DNA of 58,244 nucleotides from an uncultured Prevotellaceae bacterium (GTDB lineage Bacteria > Bacteroidota > Bacteroidia > Bacteroidales > Bacteroidaceae): the NCBI GenBank assembly GCA_937893145.1, contig CALBJW010000166.1, positions 1 to 58,244 of the forward strand, in the 5' to 3' direction. Every line of letters starts with the position of its first letter. Within the stretch, counting starts at the first letter, position 1. The translations under genes and the position numbers were made by a program. Shown here one piece after another: positions 50,701 through 57,356 of this stretch. Under the pieces are notes generated by a model. That model made no database searches. It was given only the letters and a program-made list of their open reading frames with translations, and was not told where the DNA came from.

Positions 50701-52613
50701 AGTTTTGTTTGATTGAGCAGAATGAAATGTTTGTCGAGGTCTGCATCACTATACAGCACAAAGCATCGTGCTTCAAGATGAGGGTCACGACCGGCTCGAC
50801 CTGCCTCTTGCACATAGTTTTCAAGTGAGTCGGAAATGTCATAATGCACCACCAGTCCCACATCACTCTTATCTACACCCATACCGAAAGCAGAGGTAGC
50901 TACTATGATTCGCACTTTGTCCATCATAAAGGCGTCCTGATTTGCAATCTTGTCTTCAGGATCCATCTGACCATTAAACGGCAAAGCCTTATAACCGTCG
51001 CGGGTAAGTTTCTCTGCCAATAGTCTTGTGCGCTTAGTACGCGATACATAGACGATGGTAGGACAATCGTTTTGGGATATTAGCGAACGGAGTTTTTGGT
51101 ATTTGTCCTCATCCGTATCTGCATGAATCACGGAATAACGAAGGTTGGTTCGAGATGCTGTTGATGCAAAGAGCTGCAGGTCAAGATCGAGTGTCTGCTT
51201 GAAGTAATCACGAATATCTTGCACCACCTTCTGTTTTGCGGTGGCGGTAAAACAAGACACGGGGATAGGTTTCTTGCATCGTTTCTTCTGCTGGTACTGG
51301 CTAATGAATTTGCCGATGTAGAGATAATCCACGCGGAAGTCCTGTCCCCAAGAAGAGAAGCAATGAGCTTCATCAATCACAAATCTCACTACATGGCGAG
51401 CCAACAGAATTTTCTCTATCGTTTTTGAGCGAAGCATTTCTGGAGCAATATACAGAAGGGAAGCATCTCCTTCTTGTACTCGCTGAATAGCCAGCGAACG
51501 ACTGATGGGGTCCAACAGTCCGTTTATTGTGACGGCATCCGTTATGCCTCGTTCGGATAGGTTATCCACCTGATCCTTCATCAACGATTGGAGAGGTGAG
51601 ATGACAACGGTAAGTCCATGCACAGATTGCCCTTCCATCAAGGCAGGCAACTGAAAAGTGAGCGACTTTCCTCCTCCTGTTGGGAAAATAGCGAGAAGCG
51701 ACTTTCCCTCTACGGCTGCCCTTGCAGCATTCTCTTGAAGGGGTTCTCCTTCGTATGTTCGGAACTGGTCATAACCGAAGAACCGTTTGAGATTATAATG
51801 AACATCAAGGTCTCTTTGACAGTATTCGCATCCCTCCTCGCATCTGGTATGGCGAAGCAATCTCACCACATTCTCCACATTCGGATAGTTGTGCAGCACC
51901 CATGCAGGGGTGATTGAGTGATAGTCGGTTGTGGCGATAAGTGCGAGGGCGTATGCAAGTTCTACGGGTTGCTGTCGTATGATGGTTTCCAAATCTGTAT
52001 GTCCGCAAATCATCCCATTGTATTCACCATGTATCAATGATTTGACATCCTCTTCTACTACTTTATCTGCACCAACAAATGCAAGGAATCCGTTGAACTC
52101 AGGTACACCTCGCAGTAGTGTAGCATAAATTCGCTTGCGTACATCAGATAATCTACTCCATCGGGCAACTTCGTCCATCAATAAATCTCGTGCTTTCTCA
52201 CAATCATTCACGGGATTATTCATCTGCTCGCTCATCAACTTATCGTCCTTCAGCAAGCGGTGGTATGGTCTCTCAGGAAACAGCAAAGGCGAAACATATA
52301 GCGTGTCAACCAGTGCCCATTTCACAGTCTCTTTTCCAAACAGATACTTCGCGTCATGATGAATTATGTTGTGTCCGCAAACATAATCTGCACTTTCCAA
52401 GAACGCCATAGTCTCCTGCTTGTTTGCTGAATGAAAAGTTGCTCCATCCCACCTTAGCGCTCCCACGTCATGCACCTTCTTGTCCTTCATGCTAACCTCA
52501 ACATCCACAAAAGCATACCGAGAGGCATCACGCGACACCTCCTCTCGCATCGGTTGAGAAGAAACACTCTTCTCACCTCCAATCGATTCTATGATTCTGT
52601 CCCAGAATGACAT
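47709..52613 (-). CDS. Exonuclease-RecQ-SF1 (UvrD-like) helicase fusion, 1634 aa
   Basis: Three nucleic-acid enzymes in one chain. Residues about 33-145 look like a DnaQ/DEDD 3'-5' exonuclease: FVDVEVS (D37, E39), CGHNIIHHDAKYL (D87) and NNPVNDCEKARDLL (D137). Cys258/262/265 (CEEGCEYCQRD) may bind zinc. RecQ helicase at about 285-700: Walker A FPTGGGKS (310-317), FVIDEAHCFSSWGQDFR (DEAH 414-417) and QEAGRAGRD. A helical and winged-helix region follows to ~1060. SF1A helicase at about 1070-1540: GPGSGKT (1094-1100), VIDEAQD, VGDDDQNVFEFRG, ENYRSS, STIHKSKGREFDDVYM and VGITRAKKQLF. Second gene of an operon, 11 bp after recQ. Such a chain could unwind, degrade and translocate on DNA, suggesting repair or defence. 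Confidence 0.92.
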   Translation of the reverse strand: MSFWDRIIESIGGEKSVSSQPMREEVSRDASRYAFVDVEVSMKDKKVHDVGALRWDGATFHSANKQETMAFLESADYVCGHNIIHHDAKYLFGKETVKWALVDTLYVSPLLFPERPYHRLLKDDKLMSEQMNNPVNDCEKARDLLMDEVARWSRLSDVRKRIYATLLRGVPEFNGFLAFVGADKVVEEDVKSLIHGEYNGMICGHTDLETIIRQQPVELAYALALIATTDYHSITPAWVLHNYPNVENVVRLLRHTRCEEGCEYCQRDLDVHYNLKRFFGYDQFRTYEGEPLQENAARAAVEGKSLLAIFPTGGGKSLTFQLPALMEGQSVHGLTVVISPLQSLMKDQVDNLSERGITDAVTINGLLDPISRSLAIQRVQEGDASLLYIAPEMLRSKTIEKILLARHVVRFVIDEAHCFSSWGQDFRVDYLYIGKFISQYQQKKRCKKPIPVSCFTATAKQKVVQDIRDYFKQTLDLDLQLFASTASRTNLRYSVIHADTDEDKYQKLRSLISQNDCPTIVYVSRTKRTRLLAEKLTRDGYKALPFNGQMDPEDKIANQDAFMMDKVRIIVATSAFGMGVDKSDVGLVVHYDISDSLENYVQEAGRAGRDPHLEARCFVLYSDADLDKHFILLNQTKLSISEIQQVWKAVKEMTKQRERACCSALEIARKAGWDDSVSDIETRVRTALAALEQAGYIERGNNVPHVYATGITVKNIDEARKRITESMLFENEEVEKAVRIIKSLISQKYIAKAQDAEAESRVDYLADILGLSKSEVVSAVERMRQEGILADTKDISAYLNDSDLSENKSKRLLERFSKLERYILNKIPDDALRISCKLLNDNAQNDGITTSTEKDIRTLLHFLSVKGYTRKKEDAAHNLELMRHANMEATLKRFEKRLEICQFAVEWLYRQTQDSTGEEAQKKGVQFSVVELLKDLKAQGQGIFGVLQDIQLEDVEESLLYLSKIGALKLEGGFLVLYNAMDIRRIKENRMRYKQDDYRMLNEFYRQKIQQVHIVGEYANLMVRDYDAALQYVQDYFQMDYKRFVAKYFKGNRVQEIELNVTPNKYQQLFGALSQKQKEIIDDKESRCIVVAAGPGSGKTRVLVHKLASLLLLEDVKHEQLLMLTFSRAAAIEFKQRLLDIIGNAAHFVEIKTFHSYCFDLLGRIGNLDDAKNVVGRAAQMINDGEVEPNRIAKTVLVIDEAQDMSEEEYALVHALMSANEEMRVIAVGDDDQNVFEFRGSNSRFMAQLLKESEGCFVEMTENYRSSKHVVSFANAFVKCIRGRMKSTPIESMSTEEGCVSITHHTSSCMYEPLVRELIANRNNGTSCVLTQTNEEAVILVALLRKHGLQSKLIQSMDGFRFWNMAEVRMFLKHIDAKTKTPLIADEVWEEAKNKTFATYSSSESLYYLKRCIELFEETNKAKYLTDFKEFVFESSVEDFCDLSDADVVVSTIHKSKGREFDDVYMLLTEQYHITDEVRRRYYVGITRAKKQLFIHTTSSMFDSLPADRKVVDQHLYEMPDEIVLQLSHKDVNLGFFKTRKQQILSLRAGNKLRFDNNYLYDPKSNLSIAQLSQKMQSELLIWSGKGYHVSSASIRFIVAWKPKDTPKDEKEHAVVLVDLILKRFIETDSFNQQ

Positions 52614-52624
52614 GATTGAAAAGA

Positions 52625-54739
52625 TTATTCAGTCTCTAATTTTTTGAGTCTCGACCGTATAGCACCTGCATTGCGCTGTAATATTGATGCTATCTCAGAA
52701 ATGGATTTACCTTGTATATGTAGTTTCAACAGATCGCGTTCCTCCTCTGGGGTCCATGGTGCATAAGCATTAGGGAATTTCTGTTTTTGTTGCTCCATAT
52801 ATGACAGAACTTTATCTAAAGGCTCCAATTCTGTATCAAACTCCAAATTATCCTCAAACATCAGTTCTACAGGTGAATCGTCAAATGGTTCAGGAGTATG
52901 CGTTACGCCAAGGTGACTACATATCAATTCTACGAAACGCTCACCATATTGTGCCTTCTTGTGCTCACCAACTCCATACGCGTTTCCGAATTGAAATAGG
53001 TTTGTTGGTTTTAACGCCGCTATCGATTGAAGGGATTTGTCCGATAGAATGATATAAGCGGGCTTTTTGATCTCATCGGCTATGGTCTTTCGTAGAACTC
53101 TAAGTTTTTCAAATAACTGTTGGTCTTCTGTCTGCATGCCATCGGCTGATGGCAAAGTCGTAGTTTGAAGCTTGCGTTTCGTAACACGCAAATCTTCTCT
53201 AACGATTACCGAAAGTTGGGCCTCCTTTCTTCCATACAGAATATCCTCGCCAAGAGGAGTAATCTTCAAGTGATTATCTTCGTTGTATGCAATCTCGATA
53301 AATCCCATCTGCAGCATTTGCAATAGATATGCGTGCCAGTCATTTGCAGGAATATCACGACCAGCTCCAAAGGTCTTTATCTGGTCATAGCCTCTTTCTT
53401 TAACTATTGATGAGAATGTACCTTTCAATATATCTGTTGTCAGTGAAAATCCAATCTGCTCATTTGTACGCTTTATAGCAGAGAGTGCTTTCTGGACTAT
53501 CGTGCTGCCATTAAAATATTGAGGTGGATTCTTGCATACATCACAGTTATCGCATTTGCATTCACTTGTTTCTCCAAAGTAGTTCAGCAGAATGCGTCTG
53601 CGACAAACTTGAGCCTCTGCATATTCCTGCATACGGTTAAGTTTCTCGATATTGATTTCACTTTGACCACTTTCCTCTGCAAACTTGCGAAGCGTGATCA
53701 AATCTTGCAAGTTATAGAAAAGGATGGTCTCGGTAGGTAATCCATCTCGTCCCCCACGCCCTATCTCCTGATAATAATTTTCAATGCTCTTTGGCAGATT
53801 GTTGTGGATCACAAATCGTATATTGCTCTTGTCTATACCCATACCAAAAGCTATTGTAGCACAAATCACATTGATGCGATCGTTAATGAAATCTTCTTGC
53901 ACGCGAGTTCTTTCTTCGGCAGACATGCCAGCATGATAAATGCCAACTGAAATTCCATTTTTAACAAGGTCAGCAGCCTGTTCTTCGGCACCTTTTCGTG
54001 AAAGGCAATACACTATGCCACTCTCGTTCCTATGTCTTGCAATTATTTCTAATATGGTACGAATTCTCTCGCGCTTACGACAAGCCTTACGAACATCAAG
54101 ACTTAGATTTGGACGATCAAAACTACTGATGAATACGCGTGCTTCATCCAATCGCAATTGCTTCAGTATGTCTGCCTTAGTGACCTTGTCGGCTGTTGCT
54201 GTCAATGCTAACACAGGGATACCATGGAAATATTCTTTCAATGCACCAAGTTGTGTGTATTCAGGTCTAAAGTCATGCCCCCATTGCGACACACAATGCG
54301 CTTCATCAATTGCAATCATTGACACTCTGACATATTGTTGTAGCCATTGAATCTCAGTCATAAGTCGTTCCGGAGAAATATACAAAATCTTGACCTCTCC
54401 ACGCTGGCAACGCTCACGAATATCTCGTTGTGTATATTCGTTGTTGCTGCTGTTCAAGGCTTCTGCAGCAATGCCATTACTTTGCAGGGTATCCACCTGA
54501 TCTTTCATCAAAGAAATGAGAGGCGACACAACAATAGCCGTACCATCAAGTAGCAAAGCTGGAATCTGATAACATATAGATTTTCCACCACCAGTAGGCA
54601 TCAACACGAGCGCGTCATGTCCAGATGCCACATGGTCAATGATATCTTTTTGTAAAGGACGAAAAGAATCATATCCATATACTGATTTCAATATTTGATG
54701 AGCTTTATCCAATTGAGACTCTATTAAAAATTTTTGCAT
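52625..54739 (-). CDS. recQ: ATP-dependent DNA helicase RecQ
   Basis: RecQ-type helicase, 704 aa from the ATG at 54739; an in-frame TTG at 54787 would add 16 residues. In the longer numbering, Walker A MPTGGGKS is at 63-70, IAIDEAHCVSQWGHDFR holds DEAH at 161-164, and QEIGRGGRDG is motif VI. The zinc cluster is C..CDNCDVC near 400-420, followed by RQC and HRDC-like regions. The last 45 residues add a helix-turn-helix (WTPEEERDLLKLHIQGKSISEIA), an appendix common in Bacteroidota RecQ. It unwinds 3'-5' in recombination and replication repair. -7 box at 54811-54818. First gene of the operon with the exonuclease-RecQ-SF1 fusion. Confidence 0.92.
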   Translation of the reverse strand: MQKFLIESQLDKAHQILKSVYGYDSFRPLQKDIIDHVASGHDALVLMPTGGGKSICYQIPALLLDGTAIVVSPLISLMKDQVDTLQSNGIAAEALNSSNNEYTQRDIRERCQRGEVKILYISPERLMTEIQWLQQYVRVSMIAIDEAHCVSQWGHDFRPEYTQLGALKEYFHGIPVLALTATADKVTKADILKQLRLDEARVFISSFDRPNLSLDVRKACRKRERIRTILEIIARHRNESGIVYCLSRKGAEEQAADLVKNGISVGIYHAGMSAEERTRVQEDFINDRINVICATIAFGMGIDKSNIRFVIHNNLPKSIENYYQEIGRGGRDGLPTETILFYNLQDLITLRKFAEESGQSEINIEKLNRMQEYAEAQVCRRRILLNYFGETSECKCDNCDVCKNPPQYFNGSTIVQKALSAIKRTNEQIGFSLTTDILKGTFSSIVKERGYDQIKTFGAGRDIPANDWHAYLLQMLQMGFIEIAYNEDNHLKITPLGEDILYGRKEAQLSVIVREDLRVTKRKLQTTTLPSADGMQTEDQQLFEKLRVLRKTIADEIKKPAYIILSDKSLQSIAALKPTNLFQFGNAYGVGEHKKAQYGERFVELICSHLGVTHTPEPFDDSPVELMFEDNLEFDTELEPLDKVLSYMEQQKQKFPNAYAPWTPEEERDLLKLHIQGKSISEIASILQRNAGAIRSRLKKLETE

Positions 54740-54810
54740 ACCATTAGTAAAACTATGAAGATTACAATTGACATAGAGATTATTCAACCACTTCCATTAT
54801 CATCAGCGTA

Positions 54811-54818
54811 CAAAATTA
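54811..54818 (-). promoter_or_regulatory. -7 box of the helicase operon
   Basis: TAATTTTG on the minus strand, about 70 bp upstream of the ATG at 54739, and 36 bp inside the second 41-bp repeat copy. Confidence 0.5.
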
Positions 54819-54854
54819 TATATAATATTTGGTACGACCAAGTAAATGCTGCTA

Positions 54855-54895
54855 AAAATCCTCGAAATTTTTGTTTTTATCATACACTACATACA
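54855..54895 (+). repeat. 41-bp dispersed repeat, copy 2
   Basis: Exact match to copy 1 (47636-47676) in the same orientation. The two enclose the helicase operon (7.2 kb). With the inverted copy at 56979-57012 it encloses the DUF6078-VapE pair. Confidence 0.88.
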
Positions 54896-54941
54896 TTTTG
54901 TGGGGTGGGAAGTTGGGGGATTCGAGAAAAATTAGTAACTT

Positions 54942-54949
54942 TACATTTG
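54942..54949 (+). promoter_or_regulatory. -7 box of the DUF6078 gene
   Basis: TACATTTG, 44 bp before the ATG at 54994. Confidence 0.5.
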
Positions 54950-54993
54950 AAAAAGAAATATTATAGTACCGTATTGAATTAACACGATTTATT

Positions 54994-55431
54994 ATGAATA
55001 TTGATGTAAATATAGTGCCAAAATACTTTGACTTTTGTGTGAAGTCGGATTGTCCTTTGGTGGAGAATTGTCTCAGATTTCAGGCTGCTGAGAGTGTGAT
55101 GGAGAGTGGGGCGACTACTTTGAAGATTTTGAATCTGAAGAATCTTGCAAAGAACGAGGGTGATGCATGTACTTGGTACAAGCCTGCTGAACGTAAACTT
55201 CATGGAAAGGGGATGCTGAAGTTCCTTGCTTCTCTTACCGTGAGTGAGCATAAGAGGGTAATGACCATCCTTGAAGGAGCTGTAAGTTCGAGCCGCCAAT
55301 TCTATCGCTATCGTAATGGGGAGAAAACAGTTGAGCCCGAATTGCAGGAGTTGATGAACCAAAGATTGCGAGCTTACGGCATCGAAAAAGAAGTCTTTTT
55401 CGACGAAATCATCGAGACGTACAACTTCTAA
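54994..55431 (+). CDS. DUF6078-family protein, 145 aa
   Basis: A short Bacteroidales protein that I recognise as DUF6078-like: it opens VPKYFDFCVKSDCPLVENCLRF (three Cys, possibly metal-binding) and contains CTWYKPAERKLHGKGM and ALEGAVSSSRQFYRYRNGEK-like segments. Function is unknown. It lies between a 41-bp repeat copy and the palindrome cluster preceding the VapE-like gene; the pair is a common neighbourhood in Bacteroides-type accessory regions (recollection). Frame length and absence of a signal peptide indicate a cytoplasmic protein. Confidence 0.75.
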   Translation: MNIDVNIVPKYFDFCVKSDCPLVENCLRFQAAESVMESGATTLKILNLKNLAKNEGDACTWYKPAERKLHGKGMLKFLASLTVSEHKRVMTILEGAVSSSRQFYRYRNGEKTVEPELQELMNQRLRAYGIEKEVFFDEIIETYNF

Positions 55432-55457
55432 GAAAAAAACTTTTCCTCAACTGCACT

Positions 55458-55519
55458 TTTGCCACTATTTGGCAAAGCTTTGCCAATACTTTGGCAAGAC
55501 TTTGCCAGATAGTGGCAAA
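55458..55519. promoter_or_regulatory. Nested palindromes built from TTTGCCA/TGGCAAA
   Basis: An outer 11-bp perfect inverted repeat, TTTGCCACTAT (55458-55468) and ATAGTGGCAAA (55509-55519), encloses an exact 18-bp palindrome TTGGCAAAGCTTTGCCAA (55469-55486) and a near palindrome TTGGCAAGACTTTGCCA (55491-55507). Six half-sites in 62 bp. It lies 95 bp before the VapE -7 box. Either a cooperative operator or a cruciform/hairpin cluster. Confidence 0.7.
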
Positions 55520-55613
55520 CTATATAACTACCTTATGTATCAGTCCTTTTCTTGGTATTTTGCCAATCGTGTCTGCTGCCGTTTGTCGATTTGGAAACAT
55601 AAAAAATTACTCT

Positions 55614-55622
55614 TAACTTTGC
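55614..55622 (+). promoter_or_regulatory. Promoter of the VapE-like gene
   Basis: TAACTTTGC with TTTG at 55590-55593, a 20-bp spacing as in the Bacteroidota consensus. The leader to the ATG at 55727 is about 100 nt. Confidence 0.6.
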
Positions 55623-55726
55623 ATCGCATTTGAGATTCAAGGCTACCTTTTCTGAAGGTTGAAATCCTGAAAATCGAAGGTGCAGAGTTTATTTTTTTAT
55701 TGTTTAATTTTTTAATGTTTTCTTAA

Positions 55727-56908
55727 ATGAAGAATTTATTTTTAACAGAACATCAGATGCAGATTGACAGTCTCATCAAGTTCATCAACGAACAGTACAT
55801 CGTTCGTAACAATGTCCTCTATGGAGTATGTGAAATTCGCAAGAAGAATTCCGACTATTCTGCGTTTCACACTATCGACAAGCGTGCCATCGCTTCCATC
55901 ACCCTTGATGCGATAGGGGAGGGGATTGACATCAAGAAGTCGGATGTGCAGCTTGTGCTCGATTCTACTTTTGCGCCAGACTACAATCCTGTTGAGGATT
56001 TCCTCGACAACACTGGCAAGTGGGATGGTCACGACTACATCGGCGACTTTGCTCGTCGCATACACACGTGCAATCCTATCTTCTATGATTTTTTCCACAA
56101 GTGGTTTGTGGGTATGGTTGCAGTTTGGAAGAATGTGAATCGTGTTCATGCCAACGACATCATGCCGATACTCATCGGCACTCAGGGTTGTGGTAAGTCC
56201 ACCTTCTGTCGCTTGGTGCTTCCTCCACATCTTCGTTATGCCTATGCCGAGCGAATGCCTTTCAGTGTAGGGGCAGAGATGGAACGAAGTCTTGGTCGTT
56301 ACCTCCTTATCAATATTGATGAGTTCGACCAGCTCTCACCTCGCAAGCAGGCTATGCTCAAGAACTACATCCAGACCATTGAGGGAAAGGTGCGCAAGCT
56401 CTACTCCAACAACATCGTCGATGTTCGCCGCTATGCCAATTTCATTGCCACCACCAACCAGCTCGATGTACTCTCCGACCCAACAGGTAGTCGCCGCTTC
56501 ATCTGTGTAGAGGTGGAAGGTCTCATTGATGTTGAATCTCCTGTCAACTACAATCAGATGTATGCCCAGGCACTCGCCGAACTCCGTTCCGGCTTCACCT
56601 ACTGGCTCACAAAGGAAGATGAGAAGCGACTCGAAGAGCAGAACTCCAAGTTCCGCCAGGTCTCACCCCTCATGCAGCTCTTCTCCACCTACTTCGCCTC
56701 CTCTGTTCCCGACCAGCCAGAGTCTCAGTGGATGACACCTCTCGAAATCATCCATTCCCTCAACTCCCTCACCCGTTCCAACCTCGACTGCAACAAGTCA
56801 ATCAATCTCGGTCGCGAACTCCACGGTGCCGGCTTCAAGTCCAAGCGTCTCGCTCGCGGCATAGCCTACTGCATCTCCCCCGCCACCTCTCTCAAGGAAA
56901 TAGCATAA
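55727..56908 (+). CDS. VapE-like (virulence-associated E) NTPase
   Basis: This 393-aa P-loop protein shows Walker A LIGTQGCGKSTFCRLVLP, Walker B LLINIDEFDQLSPRKQ, sensor FIATTNQLDVLSDPTGSRRF and a C-terminal winged-helix-like end (SLTRSNLDCNKSINLGRELHGAGF). It matches the VapE/SF3-like helicase family seen in phages, islands and Bacteroidales genomes, where it is often fused to a primase; here the primase part is absent. The likely role is replication of a mobile or phage-derived element. It is followed by a perfect 17-bp terminator. Confidence 0.88.
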   Translation: MKNLFLTEHQMQIDSLIKFINEQYIVRNNVLYGVCEIRKKNSDYSAFHTIDKRAIASITLDAIGEGIDIKKSDVQLVLDSTFAPDYNPVEDFLDNTGKWDGHDYIGDFARRIHTCNPIFYDFFHKWFVGMVAVWKNVNRVHANDIMPILIGTQGCGKSTFCRLVLPPHLRYAYAERMPFSVGAEMERSLGRYLLINIDEFDQLSPRKQAMLKNYIQTIEGKVRKLYSNNIVDVRRYANFIATTNQLDVLSDPTGSRRFICVEVEGLIDVESPVNYNQMYAQALAELRSGFTYWLTKEDEKRLEEQNSKFRQVSPLMQLFSTYFASSVPDQPESQWMTPLEIIHSLNSLTRSNLDCNKSINLGRELHGAGFKSKRLARGIAYCISPATSLKEIA

Positions 56909-56923
56909 TCCGCTATTCTTCCC

Positions 56924-56976
56924 AAAAAGAAAATCACGCTACCCATTCCCTCCGGGGGCAGCGTGATTTTCTTTTT
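56924..56976 (+). terminator. Terminator of the VapE-like gene
   Basis: AAAAAGAAAATCACGCT pairs perfectly with AGCGTGATTTTCTTTTT (17 bp, 19-nt loop rich in C and G). It works in both directions and abuts the inverted repeat copy. Confidence 0.92.
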
Positions 56977-56978
56977 AG

Positions 56979-57012
56979 TGTATGTAGTGTATGATAAAAA
57001 CAAAAATTTCGA
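56979..57012 (-). repeat. Dispersed repeat, copy 3 (inverted, 34 bp)
   Basis: TGTATGTAGTGTATGAT..ATTTCGA is the exact reverse complement of the last 34 bp of the 41-bp repeat at 47636 and 54855; the remaining 7 bp diverge. It lies 2 bp past the VapE terminator. Confidence 0.85.
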
Positions 57013-57119
57013 TGTTTTTCTTTATTTTCTATATATAATGACTAAATGTTACTAAAAAGTTATTTACGGTTTCCCACCTTTATGAGGAGGAGATCGGTGG
57101 CACATTTCATGATTCTGTT

Positions 57120-57356
57120 TTATTCAGTGAATATCCAACGACCATTTGTGTCACTTCCAACACGAATTAACTTGCCTTGGATTAGTAAAGTGTCTATTGT
57201 TTTTCGTACCTATCTTTCGCTTATGCCTAACTGCTTGGACAATTTTGATTGAGACAATTGCAGGTTCCTCTTTAATGCTTCTTTCAATATGTCAAACATT
57301 GGATCGCTCAGGATCGCCTTTGGATCACCTAATTGAAACGTTGTTTCACTGTGCAT
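57120..57356 (-). pseudogene. Winged-helix fragment interrupted by an amber codon
   Basis: An ATG at 57356, overlapping the end of the upstream gene by 11 bp, opens a frame (MHSETTFQLGDPKAILSDPM..) that reaches SQSKLSKQLGISER, meets TAG at 57210-57212, and then continues in frame as VRKTIDTLLIQGKL and VGSDTNGRWIFTE to TAA at 57120. The two parts join into a normal winged helix-turn-helix with the stop where Tyr or similar is expected. It may be a decayed regulator, or the original C-terminus of the upstream gene after a frameshift. Confidence 0.6.

Noticed and set aside
47636..54895. Composite transposon or integrated element defined by the 41-bp direct repeats
   Set aside because: No transposase or integrase lies inside or beside the repeats, so mobility is not claimed; only the repeat is reported.
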